Source of the DNA: Blastococcus_B deserti
Lineage (GTDB): Bacteria; Actinomycetota; Actinomycetes; Mycobacteriales; Geodermatophilaceae
Assembly (NCBI RefSeq): GCF_042682525.1
Contig: NZ_JBHUHP010000019.1
Span: 123,103-187,102 of the forward strand
Length of the DNA stretch: 64,000 nt
Reading direction: 5' to 3'
Positions 1 to 8,414 of this stretch are shown here, piece after piece (position 1 is the stretch's first letter; each line of letters starts with the position of its first letter). The notes beneath the pieces are model-generated. The model saw only the letters and a list, made by a program, of their open reading frames with translations, was not told the DNA's origin and ran no database searches. Position numbers and translations under genes: made by a program.

Positions 1-1
1 G

Positions 2-277
2 CGCGACCTGCTCTCGGCGCACCTCGGCCACGAGGAGCGCGACGGCATGGCCCTGGTGCAGCGGCACCTCGGCCCCGCCGACTGGCAACGGCTGGACCGC
101 GAGGTGTTCGCCAAGGAGTACCGGCCGCGGGACATCCCGGCCGTCCTCGCCTGGGTCATGTCCGGCCTCCCCGACGAGGCGGCCCGCCGCATGCCGGGCG
201 CGAACCCGGTCATGCTGGCGGTCGGACGCCTCCTCGTGCGCCGATTCGAGCGCGCCGAGGCGCGCACCTTCGGCTGA
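2..277 (+). CDS. hemerythrin-like (HHE) domain protein, 3' part
   Basis: The left window edge cuts this gene; 91 codons remain, ending in TGA at 275-277. The fragment begins HLGHEERDGMALVQRHL, which resembles the last His/Glu-bearing helix of HHE cation-binding (hemerythrin-like) proteins of actinobacteria, followed by a short C-terminal tail ending RRFERAEARTFG. Such proteins are small soluble four-helix bundles that bind a di-iron site or act in oxygen or redox sensing. Only the last metal-ligand helix is visible, so the family call is probable rather than certain. The stop codon lies inside the left arm of a strong hairpin that ends the transcript. Confidence 0.5.
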   Translation, partial: RDLLSAHLGHEERDGMALVQRHLGPADWQRLDREVFAKEYRPRDIPAVLAWVMSGLPDEAARRMPGANPVMLAVGRLLVRRFERAEARTFG

Positions 278-330
278 CCTCGGCGTCCCGGCGAGGCGGA
301 CGGGTCCGCCCGGCCGGGACGCCGAGGTCA
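275..330. terminator. nested hairpin between convergent genes
   Basis: An 18-bp perfect inverted repeat (275-292 with 313-330) encloses a second perfect 7-bp hairpin (295-301 with 304-310). It sits between the end of the hemerythrin-like gene and the end of the minus-strand membrane protein gene, so it can serve both directions. There is no T-tract, which is usual for terminators of high-GC actinobacteria. Confidence 0.7.
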
Positions 331-338
331 GGGCCGAT

Positions 339-821
339 TCAGTGGCTGTACTCGGCGGGCCGCAGGAGCATGACGATCGCCATGGCCGGGAGCATCAGCA
401 GGTGGCCCCAGGTCATGAGCGTGTGCTCGTCGATGGCGCCGGCCCAGAAGGGGACCAGCAGGACCACGAACGGCAGGTACATCGACGCCGACATCTCGGC
501 GATGCCCCGCCACGAGTGGCCGCGGAACCACATCCACAGCGCCATCCCGATCGACATGTTCGTGGCCATGATCAGGACACCGACCTCGATCGGTACCTTC
601 GCGTCCGGCCAGATCAGGTGCTGAGCCGCGCCGAGCACGTACATGCCCGCGAACATCGCGACGACCATCTCGACGTAGTGGCCGACGAAGTGCGCGATGC
701 GGGAGCGCCGGGACTGCCGGTGCCCGTGCGCGGCGTGCTCGGGGTGAGCGGCGTTACCGGGTCCAGCGGGTGCGGTGGGGCCGGGGGTGGTGGGCTCGGG
801 GGTGAGGATCTCGGTGGTCAT
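339..821 (-). CDS. small four-helix membrane protein
   Basis: A 160-residue protein of unknown function. The first about 45 residues are polar and His-rich (HPEHAAHGHRQSRR). Four hydrophobic segments follow (roughly residues 50-70, 80-100, 112-130 and 138-155), with short loops and conserved-looking HYVEMVVAM and MWFRGHSWRG stretches. Similar actinobacterial proteins are often labelled flagellar biosynthesis-like membrane proteins, but there is no flagellar context here and I do not assign that role. The start MTTEILTP at 821 is preferred over an ATG 63 bases upstream because the extra residues look random. It stands alone and ends at the shared hairpin at 275-330. Confidence 0.65.
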   Translation of the reverse strand: MTTEILTPEPTTPGPTAPAGPGNAAHPEHAAHGHRQSRRSRIAHFVGHYVEMVVAMFAGMYVLGAAQHLIWPDAKVPIEVGVLIMATNMSIGMALWMWFRGHSWRGIAEMSASMYLPFVVLLVPFWAGAIDEHTLMTWGHLLMLPAMAIVMLLRPAEYSH

Positions 822-914
822 GGCGCAGATCGTCGGGGCGGACGCCCCGGCTGCCATGTGCCGGAGGTCATGATCCCGGGTCACGACCGCGGCATGACCC
901 TTCGAAGACAGCCC

Positions 915-1586
915 TCAGACGAGGCCGAGTGCGCGTCCCCGCAGAGCCGCCTGGGTACGGTCGCGGGCGCCCAGCTTGGCCAGCACGTTGGTCACATGGT
1001 TCTTCACCGTCCCTTCGGCGAGGAACAGCGATGCGGCGATCTCGCGGTTGCTGCTGCCGTCGGCCAGCAGCCGCAGCACCTCCAGCTCGCGGTCCGACAG
1101 CGGCACGACCAGCGGCTGCGGGCGCGCCGGCGGGGCCCCGTCCTCGGGCAACGTCGCGAAGCGGGCCACGACCTTCGCCGCCACCGACGGCTGGAGCACC
1201 GACTCACCGCGCGCCGCCGCCAGGACGGCCTCCAGCAGGCGGTCGGACGAGACGTCCTTGAGCAGATAGCCGACGGCGCCGGCGCGCAGGGCGGCGAAGA
1301 CGTCCTCGTCGTCGTCGAAGGTGGTCAGCGCGAGGACCCGCACCTCCGGCTGCTCCACCCGCAGCCTCCGGGTGGCCGCGACGCCGTCCAGGACCGGCAT
1401 GTGCAGGTCCATCAGGACGACGTCCGGCCGGTGGGCGGCGCACTGCCGGATCGCCTCCGCGCCGTCGCCGGCCTCGCCGACCACCTCGACCTCCCCGCGG
1501 ACGCCCAGCAGGGTGGCCAGCGCCTCCCGGAAGAGGGCCTGGTCGTCAGCGAGCAACACCCGCACCGGCCGGTCGGGGGGATTCAC
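915..1586 (-). CDS. NarL/FixJ-family response regulator
   Basis: A 223-residue LuxR-type response regulator. The receiver domain occupies about residues 8-125, with the acidic pocket at D14/D15 and the predicted phosphorylated Asp at D60 (VLMDLHMP), followed by the conserved Thr (LALTTF) and Lys (YLLKD). A C-terminal helix-turn-helix (about 160-220, with SNREIAASLFLAEGTVKNHV) binds DNA. The GTG start at 1586 overlaps the kinase stop by four bases (GTGA), so both are translated from one message and surely form a two-component pair. The target genes are not evident from the window. Confidence 0.9.
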   Translation of the reverse strand: MNPPDRPVRVLLADDQALFREALATLLGVRGEVEVVGEAGDGAEAIRQCAAHRPDVVLMDLHMPVLDGVAATRRLRVEQPEVRVLALTTFDDDEDVFAALRAGAVGYLLKDVSSDRLLEAVLAAARGESVLQPSVAAKVVARFATLPEDGAPPARPQPLVVPLSDRELEVLRLLADGSSNREIAASLFLAEGTVKNHVTNVLAKLGARDRTQAALRGRALGLV

Positions 1587-2695
1587 CCAGGCACCTCCAC
1601 GCGCAGCGTCGTCCCCCCGGCCGGCTCGCGGTCCAGCGTCACCCGGCCGCCCAGCCGGGCCGCCCGCTCGCGCAGTCCCACGAGTCCGAAGCCGCCGCCG
1701 TCCGCTGCTTGGGACGGCAGCCCTCGGCCGTCGTCGCACACCTCCAGCCGCACGGCGGCGGTGTCGCGGTAGTCGAGCACGACCCGCGCCCGCGACGCCG
1801 CCGCGTGCTTGCGGACGTTGGTCAGCCCCTCCTGCGCCACGCGGTAGAGGCACTCCTCGGCGTCCGCGGGGAGGGTCCGGACCGAGCCCTCCACGTGCAC
1901 GTCGGTCGGCACGCCCGCCGCCGAGGTGTCGGCGGCCAGCGCCGCGAGCCCGTCGGCCAGCGGCGGCGTCGCCCGGGGTCCGCGGAGCGCCGCCACCGAC
2001 CGGCGGACCTCGGCGAGGGCCTCCGTCGACTGCTGCTGCGCCTTGGCCAGCACCGCGTCCGCCCTCGAGGGGTCGGTGGCCAGGACCGCACGCGCAGCCT
2101 GGACCTGCATGGCCACCACGGTCAGGTGGTGACCCAGGCCGTCGTGGATGTCTCGCGCCACCCGGTTGCGCTCCTGCGTGGTGGCCAGTTCCTCGGCCTG
2201 GGCCGCGTAGCCGCGCAGCTGCCGGTTGGCCTCGTCGAGCTCCGCGCGGGCCTGCTGCTCCCGCTTGAGCAGCTCGGTCACGACCGCGGTGAACGCCGCG
2301 GCGGCGAGGATGCCCAGGCCGTTGCGCAGGCCGTCACCCCACGTCATCCCGAGGTGCACGAGCGGGAGGACGGCGGCGACGAGCGCCGCGGCGGGCAACG
2401 GCAGGAGGAGCACGCTCTGGCTGACCAGGACCATGAGCAGCAACGTCGCTCCCACGCCGGCGTCGGCCGCGCCGAACACGAGGAAGCCCAGCGGCAGCAT
2501 GACCGCCACGTAGCCGACGGCGAAGCGACGCCGTCGCTGCGCCGGCTGCCCGTCGACCCAGCTGAAGCCGAGGACCGCGAGGAGCGCGAACACCGACCCG
2601 GCGGTCACCGCGGCCAGGGGGTACTCGGCGTCGGTCGCCTCGAGCAGCAAGGTGAGGACGGCCCCGCCGGTCAGGACGGCCAGTGCCCGCTTCAC
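1583..2695 (-). CDS. two-component sensor histidine kinase, HisKA_3 type
   Basis: A 370-residue membrane sensor kinase. About four to five hydrophobic segments fill residues 5-140, with almost no extracytoplasmic domain, so it probably senses a membrane or intracellular signal. The dimerisation/phosphoacceptor domain follows, with the conserved ERNRVARDIHDGLGHHL motif (His184 phosphorylated). The HATPase domain at about 270-370 carries VRKHA (N-box region), CDDGRGL and GFGLVGLRERA. This layout is typical of NarL-class kinases in actinobacteria, related to DesK/LiaS-type sensors. It is the first gene of an operon with the response regulator just downstream. Confidence 0.9.
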   Translation of the reverse strand: MKRALAVLTGGAVLTLLLEATDAEYPLAAVTAGSVFALLAVLGFSWVDGQPAQRRRRFAVGYVAVMLPLGFLVFGAADAGVGATLLLMVLVSQSVLLLPLPAAALVAAVLPLVHLGMTWGDGLRNGLGILAAAAFTAVVTELLKREQQARAELDEANRQLRGYAAQAEELATTQERNRVARDIHDGLGHHLTVVAMQVQAARAVLATDPSRADAVLAKAQQQSTEALAEVRRSVAALRGPRATPPLADGLAALAADTSAAGVPTDVHVEGSVRTLPADAEECLYRVAQEGLTNVRKHAAASRARVVLDYRDTAAVRLEVCDDGRGLPSQAADGGGFGLVGLRERAARLGGRVTLDREPAGGTTLRVEVPG

Positions 2696-2905
2696 CGGCC
2701 CACTGTGCGGCGGCGGGATCCCGAGGTCAACGACTCGGGGGCGGGCGCACCGGCGGCGTCATGCCGCTCCGAGGCCGTCGGCGATCCGGTGGTGGAGGAC
2801 CGCCTCCCGCCCCGGCGCCGCGTGTGGATGTCGTTCGACCGACCCGACGGCTGACGTCCCGGCGAGGGAAGACGCCGGCGATCCCCCGCCTCGCGGGCGC
2901 GGAAG

Positions 2906-2911
2906 TAGCCT
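2906..2911 (+). promoter_or_regulatory. possible -10 box of a near-leaderless cobG transcript
   Basis: TAGCCT (TANNNT pattern) ends nine bases before the cobG ATG, and no Shine-Dalgarno motif lies between. A transcript starting about seven bases after the box would have almost no 5' leader. A similar TAGCCT lies at 5484-5489 upstream of cobH. Confidence 0.4.
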
Positions 2912-2920
2912 CACGGGGCC

Positions 2921-4081
2921 ATGACCGCTCCCGTCCCGACCCGCGTGCGCGCCGACGCCTGCCCCGGCGCCCTGCAGACCCATGCGGCCGCCGACGGCGC
3001 CCTGGCGCGGGTCCGGGTTCCCGGTGGTGCCCTCACCCTTCCCCAGCTGCAGGTGCTGGCCGGCGCCGCGCGTGATCTCGGCGACGGTGCCCTGGAGCTG
3101 ACCAGCCGGGGCAACGTGCAGCTGCGCGGCCTGCGGCCGGGCGCGGCGGCCGAGCTCGGCGAGCGGCTGGCCGCGGCCGGGCTGCTGCCGAGCGCCACCC
3201 ACGAGAGGGCCCGCAACGTGGTGGCCAGTGTGCTCAGCGGGCGGGCGGGCGGGCTGGTCGACGTCCGCCCGTGGGTCGCGGCCTTCGACACCGGCCTCTG
3301 CGCCGAGCCTGCGCTCGCCGCGCTCCCCGGCCGGTTCCTGGCCGCCTTCGACGACGGCCGGGGTGACGTGGCGGGGCTCGGAGCGGACGTCGGGCTGCTG
3401 GCCCTGGACACCGGGCCGGTCGCGCTGCTGCTCGCCGGCACCGACACGGGGCTCCGCACGACTCCTGAGGGCGCCGTCGGCCTGGCGCTGGCGGCGATTC
3501 GGGCGTTCCTCGACGTGCGCGCCGAGGACGGGAGGACGGCCTGGCGGCTGGCCGAGATCCCCGACGGACCCGCCCGCGTCGCCTCCGCCCTCCCCGGTGC
3601 CCTCGTCGAGCCGGTCGACGTGCCGCCGGCGCCTGTCGCCGGGCCCGCCGGAGCAGTTGTGCAGGACGACGGACGGACGGCGCTGGTCGCCGTCGTCCCC
3701 CTCGGCCGGCTGTCGGCGGACCAGGCGGAGCTGCTGGCCGGCACGGCGGTCACCGACCTCCAGCTGACGCCGTGGCGCAGTGTCGTGGTCCCGGACCTGG
3801 CCGACGCCGGGGCGGTGGACGTGCTGTCGGCTGCCGGGCTCGAGCTCGATCCCGGCAGCCCGTGGCTGCGGGTGACCGCCTGCGCGGGGCGCCCCGGCTG
3901 CGTGAAGTCGCTGGCCGACGTCCGCGCCGACGCGTCCGCCGCGGTGGTCTCGGGCACCCTGCCCGCCGGTGGCGCGCGGCAGCACTGGGCCGGGTGCGAG
4001 CGCCGGTGCGGCCGCCCCCGGGGAGACGTCGTGGACGTCGTCGCGACGGCCACCGGCTACCGCGTCGACCCGACGCGCTGA
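2921..4081 (+). CDS. cobG: precorrin-3B synthase CobG
   Basis: A 386-residue member of the nitrite/sulfite reductase-like family, which in the aerobic cobalamin route hydroxylates precorrin-3A at C-20 and forms the ring-contraction lactone using O2. An N-terminal ferredoxin-like half (about 5-75, with ELTSRGNVQLRGL) is typical of the family. Near the C-terminus are the iron-sulfur cysteines C321 and C327 (CAGRPGC) and C359 and C363 (CERRC). Neighbours cobH and cobIJ support CobG over assimilatory sulfite reductase, as does the short length. An HNH gene separates it from cobH. It implies an oxygen-dependent pathway. Confidence 0.88.
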   Translation: MTAPVPTRVRADACPGALQTHAAADGALARVRVPGGALTLPQLQVLAGAARDLGDGALELTSRGNVQLRGLRPGAAAELGERLAAAGLLPSATHERARNVVASVLSGRAGGLVDVRPWVAAFDTGLCAEPALAALPGRFLAAFDDGRGDVAGLGADVGLLALDTGPVALLLAGTDTGLRTTPEGAVGLALAAIRAFLDVRAEDGRTAWRLAEIPDGPARVASALPGALVEPVDVPPAPVAGPAGAVVQDDGRTALVAVVPLGRLSADQAELLAGTAVTDLQLTPWRSVVVPDLADAGAVDVLSAAGLELDPGSPWLRVTACAGRPGCVKSLADVRADASAAVVSGTLPAGGARQHWAGCERRCGRPRGDVVDVVATATGYRVDPTR

Positions 4082-4173
4082 GCGCCCCGATCCCTGCGCC
4101 GCAAGTCGACGGCGGGAGCCGTGGACAAGTTTGCGACCTGCGGATTCGGGTCGCCCGGGCGCACTCACGACGG

Positions 4174-4194
4174 TATGATCCGAACATACGTTCG
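4174..4194 (+). promoter_or_regulatory. promoter -10 with overlapping LexA (SOS) box
   Basis: TATGAT at 4174-4179 is a near-perfect -10 hexamer. One base downstream, 4181-4194 reads CGAAC-N4-GTTCG, which matches the core of the actinobacterial LexA operator (TCGAAC-N4-GTTCGA in mycobacteria). An operator at the transcription start would block the promoter until SOS induction. A strong ribosome-binding motif GGGGAGG follows at 4201-4207. Confidence 0.7.
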
Positions 4195-4198
4195 CATC

Positions 4199-5437
4199 GT
4201 GGGGAGGTGTCGTGGGAGAGCTGCGGTCGGCCTCGATGCCCTCGCGGCCGAGGATCTGCACGCCCTGGTCGGGCCGCAGTTGCTGGACCGGACCGCGGAG
4301 CTGGTGGCCGCCCGCAACCGGATCGACGCCGAGCTGACCCGCACCGTCCGGGCCGCGGACCTGGCCCGGGCCGCCGAGCACGACGGGCTGGAGTCGATGA
4401 AGCCGTGGCTGCGCAGCCACGTGCGGCTCTCGGCCGGTGAGATCGCCCGGCTGGTCCGCCACGGCCGGGCCTTGGAGCAGCTGCCGGCGCTGGCCGCGGC
4501 GTTCTCGGCCGGGGCGGTGAGCGCCGAGCAGGTCGCCGTGACCACCCCGGTGGTCAGCGCCGAGCGGGTGGCCGCGGCCGCCGGGCAGGGCGTGGACCTC
4601 GCCGCGGTCGACGACGCCCTGGCCACCGTGGCGGCCGGCGCACCGTTCGACCGGCTGCGCCGCCTGGTGCAGCACTACCTGGCCTGCCTGGACCTCGACG
4701 GCACCGAACCCGACCCGACCGAGCACCGGTCCCTCACGCTGGCCAAGCACGCCGACGGCACGGTCAGCGGCCGGTTCGAGCTGGATGCGGTGGGCGGGGA
4801 GAAGCCGGCCGCGGCGCTGGAGTCCTTCGTGCAGGCCGACCGGCCCTCCGGGGATCTGCGCACCCGCGCCCAGCAGCTGGGCGACGCGCTGGTGCAGGCC
4901 GCCGACAACGCCCTGGCCGCCGGTGGGCTGCCGACGCTGCGGACGGTGAAGCCGCACGTGATCGTGCGCATCGACCTGCCCGACCTGGTCGACCCCGCGC
5001 TCGGCCCGGGCGCGGGGACCACCGGCTTCGGGGCCACCGGCTTCGGGGCCACCGTCTCCGCGGCCCGGGCCCGCTGGCTGGCCTGCGACGGCAACATCAG
5101 CCGGGTGGTGTTCGGCCCCGAGGGCACCCCGCTCGACCTCGGCCGCACCCACCGCGTCGTGCCGCCCCACCTGCGGCGGGCCGTGGAGCTGCGCGACCGA
5201 GGCTGCGTGTTCGCCGGCTGCGCCGCCCCGACCCACTGGTGCGACGTCCACCATCTGCTGCACTGGATCGACGGCGGGGAGACCTCGCTGGCGAACGCGG
5301 CGCTGCTGTGCGAGCGCCACCACACCAAGGTCCGCCACGGCTTCCGCGTCCAGCGAGATCCCGGCGGACGATGGCGAACCTTCCGCCCCGACGACACCGA
5401 GATCCTCATCGCCGAACCAGTGCTCGCCGTGCGCTGA
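4199..5437 (+). CDS. DUF222 / 13E12-repeat family HNH endonuclease-like protein
   Basis: About 412 residues. The N-terminal DUF222 region covers roughly residues 15-300, and the C-terminal HNH region holds GCVFAGCAAPTHWCDVHHL and ALLCERHHTKVRHG, with all expected Cys/His residues. Many paralogues of this family occur in Geodermatophilaceae; in mycobacteria they are the REP13E12 elements. The start is uncertain. The ribosome-binding motif at 4201-4207 points to GTG 4212, which opens MGELRSA in another frame; the family-typical continuation LDALAAEDL is in the present frame, so one base seems missing near 4231. GTG 4199 is simply the first in-frame start after the promoter. The gene interrupts the cobG-cobH pair, suggesting insertion. 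Confidence 0.75.
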   Translation: MGRCRGRAAVGLDALAAEDLHALVGPQLLDRTAELVAARNRIDAELTRTVRAADLARAAEHDGLESMKPWLRSHVRLSAGEIARLVRHGRALEQLPALAAAFSAGAVSAEQVAVTTPVVSAERVAAAAGQGVDLAAVDDALATVAAGAPFDRLRRLVQHYLACLDLDGTEPDPTEHRSLTLAKHADGTVSGRFELDAVGGEKPAAALESFVQADRPSGDLRTRAQQLGDALVQAADNALAAGGLPTLRTVKPHVIVRIDLPDLVDPALGPGAGTTGFGATGFGATVSAARARWLACDGNISRVVFGPEGTPLDLGRTHRVVPPHLRRAVELRDRGCVFAGCAAPTHWCDVHHLLHWIDGGETSLANAALLCERHHTKVRHGFRVQRDPGGRWRTFRPDDTEILIAEPVLAVR

Positions 5438-5549
5438 CGCATGTCGGCGTGCTCCCGGGGGCGACCGCAGCACGGCCCGGACGTAGCCTCGCCGGGGCAG
5501 CGCGCCCTCAACGCGCCGCACCCCGAGTCGACGGAGACCCGCGCACCGC

Positions 5550-6170
5550 ATGTACGAGTACGAGAAGGACGGCGCCGAGATCTACCGGCAGTCGTTCGCC
5601 ACCATCCGCGCCGAGGCCGACCTGGCTCGGCTGCCCGAGGACGTCGCGCGGGTCGCCGTCCGGATGATCCACGCCTGCGGTCAGGTGGACCTGGTCGACG
5701 ACCTGGCCTTCTCCCCCGCCGTCGTGGAGCGGGCCCGCGAGGCCCTGGACGGCGGCGCACCGGTGCTCTGCGACGCGCAGATGGTGGCGTCCGGCATCAC
5801 CCGGCACCGGCTGCCCAAGGACAACGACGTCGTCTGCACCCTGGACGACCCCCGCACCCCCGGGCTGGCCGCCGAGCTCGGCACCACCCGCACCGCCGCG
5901 GCGCTGGAGCTCTGGCGCGACCGGCTCGACGGCGCCGTGGTCGCCATCGGCAACGCGCCCACCGCGCTGTTCCACCTGCTCGAGATGGTCGCCGCGGGCG
6001 GGCCCCGGCCGGCCGCCGTCCTGGGCATCCCGGTCGGCTTCATCGGGGCGGCCGAGTCGAAGGACGCGCTCGCCGCCTCGGACCTGGAGTTCCTGGTCGT
6101 CCGCGGCCGGCGCGGGGGCAGCGCCATCACCGCGGCCGCGGTGAACGCGATCGCGAGTGAGGCCGAGTGA
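5550..6170 (+). CDS. cobH: precorrin-8X methylmutase CobH
   Basis: A 206-residue protein of full family length that moves the methyl group from C-11 to C-12 of precorrin-8X, giving hydrogenobyrinic acid. Family landmarks are visible: IYRQSFATIRAEADL at the N-terminus, RMIHACGQVDLVDDL (with the catalytic His about residue 43), LCDAQMVASGITR, IGNAPTALFHLLE and GIPVGFIGAAESKDAL. The last four bases (GTGA) are shared with the start of cobIJ, so the two are translationally coupled. A TANNNT box at 5484-5489 may be its own promoter after the inserted HNH gene. Confidence 0.95.
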   Translation: MYEYEKDGAEIYRQSFATIRAEADLARLPEDVARVAVRMIHACGQVDLVDDLAFSPAVVERAREALDGGAPVLCDAQMVASGITRHRLPKDNDVVCTLDDPRTPGLAAELGTTRTAAALELWRDRLDGAVVAIGNAPTALFHLLEMVAAGGPRPAAVLGIPVGFIGAAESKDALAASDLEFLVVRGRRGGSAITAAAVNAIASEAE

Positions 6171-7663
6171 CCGGGCGGCTGTACGGCGTCGGGCTGGGGC
6201 CCGGCGATCCCGAGCTGATCACCGTCAAGGCCGCGCGGCTCATCGGCGCGGCCGACGTGGTCGCGTTCCACGCCGCCCGGCACGGTCGCTCGGTGGCCCG
6301 GTCCGTCGCAGCGCCCTACCTCCGCGAGGGGCAGGTCGAGGAGCTGCTCGTCTACCCGGTCACCACCGAGACCACCGACCACCCCGGCGGCTACCAGGGG
6401 GCGATCGACGAGTTCTACGAGTCCGCGGCCGCCCGGCTTGCCGCGCACCTCGACGCCGGGCGTGACGTGGTCGTCCTGGCCGAGGGCGACCCGTTCTTCT
6501 ACGGCTCGTACATGCACATGCACAAACGCCTGGCCCACCGGTACCCGACCGAGGTCGTGCCCGGCGTCACCAGCGTTAGCGGCGCCGCCGCGGCGGTCGG
6601 CCGGCCGCTGGTCGAACGCGACGAGGTGCTCACCGTCCTGCCCGGGACGCTGGGCGCCGACGCGCTGGCCGAGCGGCTCGCCGGCACCGACTCCGCCGCC
6701 GTCATGAAGCTCGGCCGCACCTTCCCCGAGGTCCGGGAGGCCTTCGACCGCGCCGGCGTCCTCGACCGGGCCCTCTACGTCGAGCGGGCAACCACGAACC
6801 AGCAGCGCACGCTGCCGCTGGCCGACGTCGACCCCGCGAGCGTGCCGTACTTCTCCCTCGCCCTCCTGCCGAGCCCGCTGACCGGCGAGATGCCCGTCCC
6901 CTGCCGCCCCGCGCCCGGAGGCGGGCAGGTCGGCGAGGTCGTCATCGTCGGGCTCGGGCCCGGCGCCCGCCACTGGACGACGCCGGAGGCCGCCGACGCC
7001 CTCACGTGCGCGGACGTCCTCGTGGGCTACGGCCCGTACCTGGCCCGGGTGCCGGTCAACCCGCGCCAGGAGCGGTACCCCAGCGACAACCGGGTGGAGG
7101 CCGACCGCGCCGCCCACGCCCTGGAGCTCGCACGGTCCGGACGGCGGGTCGCGGTCGTCTCCAGCGGCGACCCGGGTGTCTTCGCCATGGCCGCGGCGGT
7201 GCTGGAGGTCGCCGGCCGGCCCGAGTTCGCCGGCGTCCCGGTGCGGGTCGTGCCCGGGCTGACCGCCGCCCAGGCCGTCGCCGCCAGGGTCGGCGCGCCG
7301 CTGGGCCACGACTTCTGCGTGCTGTCGCTCTCCGACGTCCTCAAGCCCTGGGACGTGGTCGTCGACCGGCTGCGGCACGCGGCAGCGGCCGACCTCGTGA
7401 TCGCCCTCTACAACCCCCGGTCGAGGCACCGCCCGCACCAGCTGGGCGAGGCGCAGAAGGTGCTGCTGGAGAACCGGTCGCCGGACACCGTCGTGGTCGT
7501 CGGCCGCGACGTCGGCGGCCCGGAGGAGCGCCTGACCGTCACCACGCTCGGTGACCTCGACCCCACGACCGTCGACATGCGCTGCCTGGTGCTGATCGGC
7601 TCCTCGCAGACCCGCGTCGGATCCGCCGGTGCGGTCTGGACGCCGCGGACCTATCCCGCCTGA
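6167..7663 (+). CDS. cobIJ: CobIJ fusion: precorrin-2 C20- and precorrin-3B C17-methyltransferase
   Basis: A 498-residue fusion of two tetrapyrrole methyltransferases. Residues 1-240 are the CobI part (LYGVGLGPGDPELITVKAARL, AEGDPFFYGS, VVPGVTSVSGAAAAVGRPL), which methylates C-20 of precorrin-2. Residues about 255-498 are the CobJ part (VIVGLGPGARHWTTPEA, VSSGDPGVFAMA, VVPGLTAAQA, ALYNPRS), which methylates C-17 and contracts the ring. Both use S-adenosylmethionine. The same fusion is standard in mycobacteria and other actinobacteria. The 3' end overlaps convergent cobK by 13 bases. Confidence 0.95.
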   Translation: MTGRLYGVGLGPGDPELITVKAARLIGAADVVAFHAARHGRSVARSVAAPYLREGQVEELLVYPVTTETTDHPGGYQGAIDEFYESAAARLAAHLDAGRDVVVLAEGDPFFYGSYMHMHKRLAHRYPTEVVPGVTSVSGAAAAVGRPLVERDEVLTVLPGTLGADALAERLAGTDSAAVMKLGRTFPEVREAFDRAGVLDRALYVERATTNQQRTLPLADVDPASVPYFSLALLPSPLTGEMPVPCRPAPGGGQVGEVVIVGLGPGARHWTTPEAADALTCADVLVGYGPYLARVPVNPRQERYPSDNRVEADRAAHALELARSGRRVAVVSSGDPGVFAMAAAVLEVAGRPEFAGVPVRVVPGLTAAQAVAARVGAPLGHDFCVLSLSDVLKPWDVVVDRLRHAAAADLVIALYNPRSRHRPHQLGEAQKVLLENRSPDTVVVVGRDVGGPEERLTVTTLGDLDPTTVDMRCLVLIGSSQTRVGSAGAVWTPRTYPA

Positions 7664-8388
7664 GCGCGCACCCAGGCGACCGCCTCCTCCACGGTGGCGA
7701 CCACCTCGAGACCCGGCGGCAGCGGAGGGCGGCGGACCAGCACCACCGGCAGCCCGAGCTGCTGGGCGGCGAACAGCTTGGCCGCGGTCATGGAGCCGCC
7801 GCTGTCCTTGGTGACGACGACGTCGACCGCGTGCCGGCGCATCAGCGCCAGTTCCTCCTCGACGGTGAACGGCCCCCGCGCGAGGACCACCGTGGTCCGC
7901 TCGGGCAGGGGCGGCGCCGGCGGGTCGACCGACCGGACCACGCACCGGCCGGGCAGCCCGGCGAAGGCGGCCAGGCCCTGCCGTCCGGTGGTGAGCAGCA
8001 CCGACCCGAAGCCCGAGACGGCGTCCGCGGCCTCGGCCACGGAGTCCACCCACCGCCAGTCGTCGCCCGGACCGGCCGTCCAGCCCGGCCGCTGGAGGCG
8101 CAGCAGCGGCGTGCCGGTGAGCCGCGCGGCTCCGGCGGCCGAGGCGGTCATGGCCGCCGCGAACGGATGGGTGGCATCGACGATGGCGGCGACCGGGGTG
8201 GCCGCCAGCCACGCCGCCAGGCCCTCGGCACCGCCGAAGCCGCCGATGCGCACCTCCCCCGCGGGCAGCACCGGGTCGGCGACCCGCCCGGCCAGCGAGC
8301 TGACGACGTCCACATCGGCCGCGACGAGGGCGGCCGCGAGCCGCCGCCCCTCCCCCGTGCCGCCGAGCACCAGCACCCGGCCGGTCAC
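7651..8388 (-). CDS. cobK: precorrin-6A reductase CobK
   Basis: A 245-residue NADPH-dependent reductase that reduces precorrin-6A to precorrin-6B. It opens with RVLVLGGTGEGRRLAAAL, the dinucleotide-binding loop of the CobK/CbiJ family. It retains SSLAGRV, GGFGGAEGLAAWL, DATHPFAAAMTASA, LLRLQRPGW, TTGRQGL and VVTKDSGGSMTAAKLFAA, all family-typical. It starts with GTG and is divergent from cbiD, with only 26 bases between the start codons, so the two promoters must be very tight or one transcript is leaderless. Its 3' end overlaps cobIJ by 13 bases. Confidence 0.93.
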   Translation of the reverse strand: MTGRVLVLGGTGEGRRLAAALVAADVDVVSSLAGRVADPVLPAGEVRIGGFGGAEGLAAWLAATPVAAIVDATHPFAAAMTASAAGAARLTGTPLLRLQRPGWTAGPGDDWRWVDSVAEAADAVSGFGSVLLTTGRQGLAAFAGLPGRCVVRSVDPPAPPLPERTTVVLARGPFTVEEELALMRRHAVDVVVTKDSGGSMTAAKLFAAQQLGLPVVLVRRPPLPPGLEVVATVEEAVAWVRAQAG

Positions 8389-8414
8389 GCGCGCCGTCCA
8401 GGCATGCTGATCCG

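Noticed and set aside
339..821. Flagellar FliP annotation for the small membrane protein
   Set aside because: Too short for FliP, lacks its motifs, and no flagellar genes are nearby.
2761..2854. Short reading frames between the sensor kinase and cobG
   Set aside because: No ribosome-binding motif, Arg/Pro-rich low-complexity translation, no recognisable features.
2921..4081. Assimilatory sulfite/nitrite reductase instead of CobG
   Set aside because: Shorter than those enzymes, and flanked by cobH, cobIJ and cobK.
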